Source of the DNA: Candidatus Fibrimonadaceae bacterium
Lineage (GTDB): Bacteria > Fibrobacterota > Fibrobacteria > Fibrobacterales > Fibrobacteraceae
Length of the DNA stretch: 64,000 bases
NCBI GenBank assembly: GCA_031281275.1
Contig: JAITFP010000043.1
Location: 1 to 64,000, forward strand
Direction: 5' to 3'
The position numbers and the translations under genes are program-made. Below the pieces are notes generated by a model that saw only the letters and a list, made by a program, of their open reading frames with translations, ran no database searches and was not told the DNA's origin. Shown one piece after another: positions 46,186-53,711 of this stretch (positions are counted from its first letter, which is position 1; each line of letters begins with the position of its first letter).

Positions 46186-47841
46186 ATGTCCCTCAGCTGC
46201 AAAAGAGTGTTTATTTTACTATTTCTTACCCTTGCTATCCACGCACAAGAGCAGAAACGTGTTGCGATATTGAATACGGAGGATAACGGCGAGCCATCGC
46301 TGGAATTTACGGATTTGACCTATTTGACCGATAGGTTGCGTGAAATAGCTGGGAATATGCTGCCCGAAGATAAATACTTTGTTATGACCACGCAGAGCAT
46401 AATAGACAAGATGGGTTCAAAGGAGAACGCCCGAAAAGTATGCAAAGAGGCGACGTGCATGGCTGAAATTGGCAGGAAAATAAGTGCTGAGTATATCGGT
46501 CAGGCAAGGCTAGGTCGTTTTGACGGCAATTTTACAATAAGTATGGAATTGTATCATAGCGCAAGAGGCAATTTGCTTGTTTCCTTCACTGGTAAAGCGA
46601 AAGACGTATCTGGTTTGGAGGCTGTTATAGATGAAAAAGCACCACAAATGTTTGGCAAAATGCCTGGTGCCTCTGGCGGTTCAAAAACTACTCCCGTTGC
46701 TCCTGTTGTTGCTGGTGGCATTAGCGGCGTACAATCCACAGGCAGAGATTATGAGTTTGAAGGCAGAAAAAGTTACTTGGCAAGTATAGCTACAGAGCCA
46801 GAAGGAGCGGTCGTAAGTTTTAACGGAGTGCCCGATTCTCGCTGCACCAAAACGCCTTGCAAATTAACGCTTGCGGAAGGCAATGTTCGCATAGTGGCGG
46901 CATTGGAGCAGTACGAGAGGGCAGACACCACGGTTTTCATAAAACAGAACAACCAGAACATAAGCATCAGGCTAAAAGCGAATTTCGGTGTTTTGGAGAT
47001 AAAACCAGCCTATTCCGATGGCATAGGCAAAGACGAGCAATGGGGTTTATCAATAAACGGCAAGGTATCTTCTTTTTTGGAAAGCAAGCTTTCACCGGGT
47101 AAATATAAGGTAGAACTCAGCCATAGGTGCTATGAAACTTTAAGTTTTGATGCAGGGATAAACAAGGATAAGCGCGAAGTTTTTGATATTGCTACTTATA
47201 TAAAATTGAAAAAAGGAGGCTTGGTTTTGAACGCGGAGAAAAATGGCGAACCAGTTAGCGAACCCGTTTTCGTGAACGGCAAGCAGGCAGGGGAAACTCC
47301 GTTCAGTGGTTCTGTGCCTTTGTGCGCAAAAATTGAGATTGGCAAAAACAGAGAAATAGTTAATGTAAAATTAGAATACAACGAAAAAGTCAATTATACA
47401 TACAAAGTCAACTTAGACAACAGGCTTGGTTCTGGCGGTATTGGTGATGCGCTTGGCGGCTTGATGGGTGGTAGCGCAGGCGGTCTTGGCACAAAAGCCA
47501 AAGGCTCTTTAAAGGCTCCGAGCGCAAGAGATATAGATATGGGTTCTGGCGATGGTTCTCGCTCCAAAGCGGAAATTATGGCTGTTGTTAATGCCCGTAT
47601 GCCAGGTTTAAGAAACATCTATAACAAGTATTTGAAGTTGAAACCGGGCTTTAGCGGCAAGGTTACTCTCAAATTCACCATTGCTCCCGGTGGCGATATT
47701 GTTAGCATTAGCATTGTGTCTTCCACAACAGGCTATGGCGAGTTTGATACCGCTGTTAAGAATATGGTGGCAACTTGGAAATGGAAGGTTATAAAGAGTG
47801 GCAACACTACTCCGACCATACCATTTAATTTCACGGAATAA
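46186..47841 (+). CDS. Secreted protein with PEGA-like region and AgmX/PglI (TonB-like) C-terminal domain
   Basis: EGAVVSFNGVPDSRCTKTPCKLTLAEGNVRIVA (PEGA-like); RSKAEIMAVVNARMPGLRNIYNKYLKLKPGFSGKVTLKFTIAPGGDIVS. Confidence 0.8.
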   Translation: MSLSCKRVFILLFLTLAIHAQEQKRVAILNTEDNGEPSLEFTDLTYLTDRLREIAGNMLPEDKYFVMTTQSIIDKMGSKENARKVCKEATCMAEIGRKISAEYIGQARLGRFDGNFTISMELYHSARGNLLVSFTGKAKDVSGLEAVIDEKAPQMFGKMPGASGGSKTTPVAPVVAGGISGVQSTGRDYEFEGRKSYLASIATEPEGAVVSFNGVPDSRCTKTPCKLTLAEGNVRIVAALEQYERADTTVFIKQNNQNISIRLKANFGVLEIKPAYSDGIGKDEQWGLSINGKVSSFLESKLSPGKYKVELSHRCYETLSFDAGINKDKREVFDIATYIKLKKGGLVLNAEKNGEPVSEPVFVNGKQAGETPFSGSVPLCAKIEIGKNREIVNVKLEYNEKVNYTYKVNLDNRLGSGGIGDALGGLMGGSAGGLGTKAKGSLKAPSARDIDMGSGDGSRSKAEIMAVVNARMPGLRNIYNKYLKLKPGFSGKVTLKFTIAPGGDIVSISIVSSTTGYGEFDTAVKNMVATWKWKVIKSGNTTPTIPFNFTE

Positions 47842-47858
47842 ACTTAAAATTTTTTCAA

Positions 47859-47880
47859 AGCCCCGAAAGGGGCTATTTTT
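47859..47880 (+). terminator. Intrinsic terminator AGCCCC-GAAA-GGGGCT-ATTTTT abutting the cheR start
   Basis: Perfect 6-bp GC-rich stem with GAAA tetraloop, then ATTTTT. Confidence 0.85.
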
Positions 47881-48723
47881 ATGAAAATAACGCTTACCGA
47901 ATTCAAACTCCTTCGAGATTATCTGGAAGAACGGAGCGGTATTTGTTTAAATGAAGATAAAGCGTATTTGCTTGAAAATAGATTGGCTTCTATTATAGAA
48001 TCTTATAAGTGCAAAGATTTTTCCGAGTTTTATTATATACTTAAAGGTGCGCAGCACGAGGAACTTGATAACAAGCTGATAGATATTATGACCACAAACG
48101 AAACGTTGTGGTTCAGAGATGCTCATCCTTATGCTATTTTGAAAGAGAAAATCTTGCCAAGTTTTGTTCAAGCTGTCAAAGACGGAAAAAAAAATTCAAT
48201 TAAAATTTGGAGTGCGGCGAGCAGTACAGGTCAGGAACCATATAGCATAGCTATTACCGTGCGTGATTTTTGTATGGGACAAAATATAATTAAAAAAGAA
48301 ATGGTGCATATACTAGCAACAGATATTTCCGATTCTTGTATTGAAAAAGCCAAGGCAGGCACTTATGATTCCATTGCCATGAGCAGGGGAATTAGTCAGG
48401 AGCAACTGAACAGATATTTTACGAAGGAATCTACTAACAGTTATACTATTAATCAAGAAATTAAAAGCATGGTTAAATTCCAAAAATTTAATTTGCAAGA
48501 TAATCCCATTATTTTGGAGCCTCATTTTGATTTGGTATTTATGCGTTATGTGGCTATTTATTTTAGCGATGAGTTCAAAAAGGGTTTGTACAGCAGGCTT
48601 GCAAGAATTCTTTCTCCAAACGGATTTCTGATTATTGGCGCGGTGGAAACGCTCAGGGGGCTTAGCGAGAATTTTGAGATGATGTCTCACGCGGGCGGTT
48701 TATACTATCAATGTAAGCGTTAA
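47881..48723 (+). CDS. cheR: CheR-type chemotaxis protein methyltransferase
   Basis: LEERSGICLNEDKAYLLENRL, TTNETLWFRDAHPYAIL, IWSAASSTGQEPYSIAI. Confidence 0.92.
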   Translation: MKITLTEFKLLRDYLEERSGICLNEDKAYLLENRLASIIESYKCKDFSEFYYILKGAQHEELDNKLIDIMTTNETLWFRDAHPYAILKEKILPSFVQAVKDGKKNSIKIWSAASSTGQEPYSIAITVRDFCMGQNIIKKEMVHILATDISDSCIEKAKAGTYDSIAMSRGISQEQLNRYFTKESTNSYTINQEIKSMVKFQKFNLQDNPIILEPHFDLVFMRYVAIYFSDEFKKGLYSRLARILSPNGFLIIGAVETLRGLSENFEMMSHAGGLYYQCKR

Positions 48724-49562
48724 ACTCGTGCGCTTTCAATGTTGAATAGCAAAATTCCTTTGCAGCCAATATCTTGAAGTTTGTCCATTATTGAATTTGA
48801 TTCTTCGCTTTTCACCATTGCTTTTACTGAATACCAATTTTTATTTTGCAAAGGTGCCACAGTTGGCGATTCGATGCCGGGCGTTATGGAACAGGCTTTT
48901 TCCAATAGTTCTGAAGGAACATCGTATTCAACCATTTTATAGCTCATAGCCACCAATTTGCCTTCTATGCGCCGAGTAAGTGTGCGAACTTCTAGGTATT
49001 CTTGGCGGTTTGGGTGAGCAAATAGTGCTGCATTGCTCAAAAACAGAGGTTCTCCCAAAATGCGAAGCCCTGCTTGTTTTAGGGTTGTTCCCGTATCCAC
49101 AACATCAACAACTGCATCTGCAACATCAAGCCCCACAGATATTTCAACCGCGCCTTCCAGCTCAACGAGTTCCATATTAGGTTTTTTGAAATAATTGCGA
49201 ACAATGTTTGGAAAGCTGGTTGCTATCCGCAAATTTTCAATATCACTCAATTTTTGATAGCTACTATGCTCTGGAACAGCAGCGCAGTGTTTGCTTCCAC
49301 CAAAAGGCAAGTCAAGTATTTTTATAGCAGGACTTTGTGCTTCTACGCAAAAATCCACGCCAGTTATGCCAGCATCTATTATGCCTTTGCCAACATACAT
49401 TGGAATATCGCTAGGTCGCAAAAAATAAAATTCAATGCCATTTGCGGCATCTACCGAACTGAGCGTTTTAATAACTTTGCTAACCTTGTATCCACAAGCC
49501 TTTAGCAAATCCAGCGCAGGCTCCGAAAGCACGCCTTTATTTGGAATGGCAACTTTTATCAT
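48720..49562 (-). CDS. hisG: ATP phosphoribosyltransferase (long form)
   Basis: IKVAIPNKGVLSEPALDLLKACGYK, VDVVDTGTTLKQAGL, C-terminal regulatory domain ending GCKGILLFNIESARV. Confidence 0.93.
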   Translation of the reverse strand: MIKVAIPNKGVLSEPALDLLKACGYKVSKVIKTLSSVDAANGIEFYFLRPSDIPMYVGKGIIDAGITGVDFCVEAQSPAIKILDLPFGGSKHCAAVPEHSSYQKLSDIENLRIATSFPNIVRNYFKKPNMELVELEGAVEISVGLDVADAVVDVVDTGTTLKQAGLRILGEPLFLSNAALFAHPNRQEYLEVRTLTRRIEGKLVAMSYKMVEYDVPSELLEKACSITPGIESPTVAPLQNKNWYSVKAMVKSEESNSIMDKLQDIGCKGILLFNIESARV

Positions 49563-49586
49563 TTACGGGAATAATTTAGAAAAACC

Positions 49587-49784
49587 ATTGCATTTTAACC
49601 TTCCTTAAAACGCAACACTATTAATATACATTATTTTTCACCTCCGTGACCATTTTTAAGCCACTTTTGTCAATTTTTTGTCATTTTTCGCCTACTTTTG
49701 TCAAAATTATGTCGTTTTCTGCAAAAAAATCAGCTTGTTTGTAAGGGCAAAAACGTTGCATTTAAAGGAACCTTAAAATGCAAT
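49587..49784. repeat. Pair of 30-bp inverted repeats (49587-49616 and 49755-49784) bracketing a TTTTGTCA array
   Basis: ATTGCATTTTAACCTTCCTTAAAACGCAAC versus reverse complement of GTTGCATTTAAAGGAACCTTAAAATGCAAT, 26/30 by eye. Confidence 0.75.
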
Positions 49785-49839
49785 GCGGGAATGCCGAAAA
49801 CCGTGGAAAAGAGTAGGCTCGTTCAATATGGAGGACTTT

Positions 49840-50367
49840 ATGTCTACTCAAAAACTTAAAAAAGGGTTCACCCTTATCGAGCTGATGGTTGTTATTGTGA
49901 TCATCGGTATTCTCGCCGCAATAGCCATTCCAAAGCTGTTCGGTATGACCGCAAAAGCAAAAGCCAGCGAAGTTGGTCCCGCAGTTGGCACTTGGAGCAA
50001 GTTGGAACAAGCATTTGTTACGGAAAACGGTGTAGCTGGAAGTTTTAGGGCTATTGGCTATACTCCGCCCGGAGACACCGTTGTTGGCAAAAAAAGTGAG
50101 GAAAGTAAAACATCAAATTTTTATTATGAATCTACTACTGCTGGGGACGGAGTAGCTTACTCGAATGATACCACCAAAATATCAACTTGGCAAGCAAAAA
50201 ATCTAGTTCCTCTAAATAATTGTACCAAAGATAGTGTATGGCTAGCTAATTTCAATAGGGATAGTATAAAAGCAACTACAATAAAAATTAGTGGTGGTGA
50301 TGTCAAGGGCAAAGTCGCTGTCGGTAATTGCGGTTCTTTAACTCCGCAGTTCGGTTATTTGAGATAA
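49840..50367 (+). CDS. Type IV pilin-like protein
   Basis: KKGFTLIELMVVIVIIGILAAIAIPKLFGM class III signal; GGAGG 5 nt before ATG at 49840. Confidence 0.93.
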   Translation: MSTQKLKKGFTLIELMVVIVIIGILAAIAIPKLFGMTAKAKASEVGPAVGTWSKLEQAFVTENGVAGSFRAIGYTPPGDTVVGKKSEESKTSNFYYESTTAGDGVAYSNDTTKISTWQAKNLVPLNNCTKDSVWLANFNRDSIKATTIKISGGDVKGKVAVGNCGSLTPQFGYLR

Positions 50368-50592
50368 ATAAAAAGACCAAACAGTCTTAACTAAGCACAC
50401 AATGGTTTCCTTATTACTCCATTGCCCTGCCTAGCCAAAAGCTGCTTGGTGTCCCTGTGCAAGCAGGGATGCAACCCGCCTTCCTTTAGCCCAATATGTT
50501 AACACCTTATGCAGTTCTTCTGCACAAGCGTTGGGGATTGGCAGGTCGGGTTGCCAATTTTGCGTTTTTACTATATTTAAGACCAAGGAGCA

Positions 50593-51276
50593 ATGAACAC
50601 GCTTTATATAGTGAGTACGCCTATAGGCAATTTGGAAGATATAACATTCAGAGCGGTGCGTATTTTAAAGGAAGTTTCGCTTATTTTGGCAGAAGATACG
50701 CGGCATAGTCGGGTTTTGCTTGAACATTATGGAATACCTACTAAAATGGAAAGCTATCACGATTTTAACAAGGAACAGGTTACGCCAAAATATATTGAAT
50801 ATTTGAAAAAAGACGGAGATATAGCCCTTGTGAGCGATGCTGGAACACCTGGAATTGCAGATCCGGCGTTTAATTTGGTGAGAGCTTGCAGGGTAGAGCA
50901 TATTCCAGTTAGAGCGGTGCCTGGGGCAAATGCCCTATTAACAGCTCTGGTTGCAAGTGGATTTGCAACAGACAGATTTCGCTTTGAAAATTTTTCGCCC
51001 AAAAAAAGCGCCCAAAGGGAGCATTTGCTGCAAAAATTGAAAAACGATGGAAACAGCACCCTTATATTTTATGCTAGTCCGCACAATCTTGTGAAATTTT
51101 TGGGAGAAATAAAAAAAGTTTACGGCGAAGTAAATGTAGCCTTAATGCGAGAACTAACAAAAAAATTTGAAGAACACCTAACAGGCACCCCCACCGAACT
51201 CCTAGAACACTACAAAAACCGTACCCCAAAAGGCGAGTTCGTCTTACTAATAGACAAGGTGGAAAATGAAAAATAA
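50593..51276 (+). CDS. rsmI: 16S rRNA (cytidine(1402)-2'-O)-methyltransferase
   Basis: LYIVSTPIGNLEDITFRAVRILKEVSLILAEDTRHSRVLL, ALVSDAGTPGIADPAF. Confidence 0.95.
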   Translation: MNTLYIVSTPIGNLEDITFRAVRILKEVSLILAEDTRHSRVLLEHYGIPTKMESYHDFNKEQVTPKYIEYLKKDGDIALVSDAGTPGIADPAFNLVRACRVEHIPVRAVPGANALLTALVASGFATDRFRFENFSPKKSAQREHLLQKLKNDGNSTLIFYASPHNLVKFLGEIKKVYGEVNVALMRELTKKFEEHLTGTPTELLEHYKNRTPKGEFVLLIDKVENEK

Positions 51277-53059
51277 CTATACCATTCTGTTAATCCTGTT
51301 AATTCTGGCCATTCTGGTTCAGACATGTGCCTCCGTGGCTCCGCCCTCTGGAGGTCCCGAAGACAAATTGCCACCCAGAGTTAGCGGCTCAACGCTTGCT
51401 CTAAATTCCGTAAATCAAAGCGTGAATTTGGATTTAACACTGCAATTTGATGAGTGGATAGTTCAAAAACCGCCAAATGGAGCGGTTGCAATTTCGCCTC
51501 CTATTTCTGGCAAGCTGCGTATAGAAGCAAATGGCGACAAGTTGCGCATTTATTCCACCGAACCTTTGGATTCCAACACAACCTATAACCTAACAGTTAC
51601 AAATGCCATAAGAGATTTGCAGGGTAATCCGTTGGAAAAGCCATTCCAAATTTTGTTTTCAACCGGAAGTTTCTTGGATAGCCTCAAAGCGAATTTTTCT
51701 GTGCTGCTCCAAGATTCTTTGATTAAGAAAAAGAAATTCCCCGTTGTTGCTTTTTATCCCTTTGGCGCAGCTCGCTTGCACAAAGGTTATTTGGAGAAAT
51801 TCAGGGATTCAACCTTAAAAGCAGAAGCCGATACCATTCCGCGTATCATAAAAGAGATTCCCCTATATATTGCTCAAACAGATAGCCTTGGAAACGGAGT
51901 TTTACAGGGAATGCAAGCCGGTTCGTATTTAGCCGTAGCCTTTTTAGACGAAAACAACAATCAAAAATTAGATGCGGCAAGTGAAATTGCAGGCATTGCA
52001 GATTTTCCGTTTAAATTAACCGAACCAAAAAAAGGTAAAACTATGCCATTGCTTAAGTTTTCTCTTGGAGATTTAGATACATCTTCGTTTAGTTTGGAAG
52101 CTGTTAGTCAAAGAGGAAATAGGGAAATTGAGTTTTCATTTTCCAGAAATACAGTTTTAGATTCTCTGTTTAAAGAAAAAAACAATTGTTTTGTTTTAAG
52201 CGGCAAAGATACTATTTTCCCCTCTGATTTTTATGTTGAAGCAAACAGCCAAAACACCGTGTTTTTAATTGATAACTTAAAAAATGATTCGCTTTACACA
52301 GCGCGTTGCCTTTATGCGAAAGATTCTCTTGGAAGGCAATTGGACACTGCGCAGAGTTCTACAAAATTCAAGTTTAAAAAAATCCCAGAAAAAGAAATTA
52401 CGCCCACATTTATTTCCAAAATGGAACCGGCAAAAGGAGCTTCTGATGTTTTGCCAGATTTGCCCATAAGACTGTATTACAACCATCCAATTTCAGCAGA
52501 TAGTTTGAAATTTCGCCTTTATGTAAATGAAGATAGCGTTAAAATTGAGGTGAAACAACTTGATGCTGCTAATCTGGAAATTTTGGCAGATACCGCTTGG
52601 GGAACAGATTCAAAAATCAAGTTTGTGCAGGTGGAAAAGGATTCTGTTGTTGATACCTTGTTCAAGGAAAAAATTTTGACCCAATTCAACACTATTTCAA
52701 AATTGAAAATGGCCTCTTTGAAAGGGGAAATACCGGGTGGCGATGATGAGACGGTGGTTGTTTTGCAAGAAATAATAGGTGCAGCCAAATCAAAACACTC
52801 CAGGCACTCTAGGTCTTTGGGCAGGCAGTGGCAGACAAGGTGCGATGATTCGGGGAATTTTGAAATAAAAGGTTTGCTGGAAGGTATTTATAACCTGCTT
52901 TATTTTAGAGATTTTAATGGGGATGGACGTCTGACTGCTGGTTCAATTTACCCGCTCAAAGCCGGAGAGCCTTGGGCAAGCCCTGAAGAAGACCTTGTGC
53001 TCCCACATGGCGATGACAATTTTTTAAAGGATTTGCTCAAAGAATTGCCGGAATTGTAG
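51266..53059 (+). CDS. Lipoprotein with Ig-like/SbsA-type domains
   Basis: ILVQTCASVAPPSGGPEDKLPPRV, SLDLTLQFDEWI-type pattern common in Bacteroidota/Fibrobacterota. Confidence 0.8.
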   Translation: MKNNYTILLILLILAILVQTCASVAPPSGGPEDKLPPRVSGSTLALNSVNQSVNLDLTLQFDEWIVQKPPNGAVAISPPISGKLRIEANGDKLRIYSTEPLDSNTTYNLTVTNAIRDLQGNPLEKPFQILFSTGSFLDSLKANFSVLLQDSLIKKKKFPVVAFYPFGAARLHKGYLEKFRDSTLKAEADTIPRIIKEIPLYIAQTDSLGNGVLQGMQAGSYLAVAFLDENNNQKLDAASEIAGIADFPFKLTEPKKGKTMPLLKFSLGDLDTSSFSLEAVSQRGNREIEFSFSRNTVLDSLFKEKNNCFVLSGKDTIFPSDFYVEANSQNTVFLIDNLKNDSLYTARCLYAKDSLGRQLDTAQSSTKFKFKKIPEKEITPTFISKMEPAKGASDVLPDLPIRLYYNHPISADSLKFRLYVNEDSVKIEVKQLDAANLEILADTAWGTDSKIKFVQVEKDSVVDTLFKEKILTQFNTISKLKMASLKGEIPGGDDETVVVLQEIIGAAKSKHSRHSRSLGRQWQTRCDDSGNFEIKGLLEGIYNLLYFRDFNGDGRLTAGSIYPLKAGEPWASPEEDLVLPHGDDNFLKDLLKELPEL

Positions 53060-53114
53060 GGTACCCCCGAAATTCTTTCTAAAACTTGGCACAAATTTTG
53101 CATATATGTTCTGT

Positions 53115-53711
53115 ATGGATATACGTGCTAGAGATTTAATAGGCGTGGGCATTGCATCGTTGCTGCTTTTTCCGGTGATTTTCTTTGCCGTGTTGCTTGC
53201 TAGCGGTATGGCGAGGCTGGAAGTGGGTGCTTTGAATGTGGAAGTCAAAAAGATGATTGCCGGCTATTTGGAAAGGAATTCGCCCGACCAAGAAGCACAA
53301 GACTTGGAACAGAGCAAACTTTACGAGGCAAATCGCAAATTGGCTGCGGAATTAGAGGAAAAACAGCTACAATTAAAGGAAGAACTCTCCCGTTTGGAGC
53401 TTTTAAAGCTGGAAACTAGCCAAAATTTGGCAAAAATGAGCCAAGATAGAGAAGAAATAAACAAAAAAGTAGGGGAGTCTGATGTTCTCACCAATCAAAA
53501 AATTGAAGAATTGGCACAGGTTTATGCTGCTATGAAACCGGTTGAGGCAGCACCTATTTTAATGAATTTAGATGATAATTCCGTTGCGCGCATATTGAAA
53601 AAGATTCCAGATTCACGCTCGCAGGGTAAACTTTTGGCAGCAATAGGAGCTCTTAACTCTAAAAGGGCTGCTTCGGTTACAAAAATTTTAGGTTGGAAGG
53701 ACAAATTATGA
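53115..53711 (+). CDS. MotE/FliJ-region flagellar-associated coiled-coil protein (MgtE_N-like C-terminus)
   Basis: TM helix, coiled coil, AQVYAAMKPVEAAPILMNLDDNSVARILKKIPDSRSQGKLLAAI. Confidence 0.75.
   Translation: MDIRARDLIGVGIASLLLFPVIFFAVLLASGMARLEVGALNVEVKKMIAGYLERNSPDQEAQDLEQSKLYEANRKLAAELEEKQLQLKEELSRLELLKLETSQNLAKMSQDREEINKKVGESDVLTNQKIEELAQVYAAMKPVEAAPILMNLDDNSVARILKKIPDSRSQGKLLAAIGALNSKRAASVTKILGWKDKL

Noticed and set aside
49783-49839. Upstream extension of the pilin ORF (MRECRKPWKRVGSFNMEDF)
   Set aside because: GGAGG and ATG at 49840 give a canonical short prepilin leader; the extension overlaps the inverted repeat.
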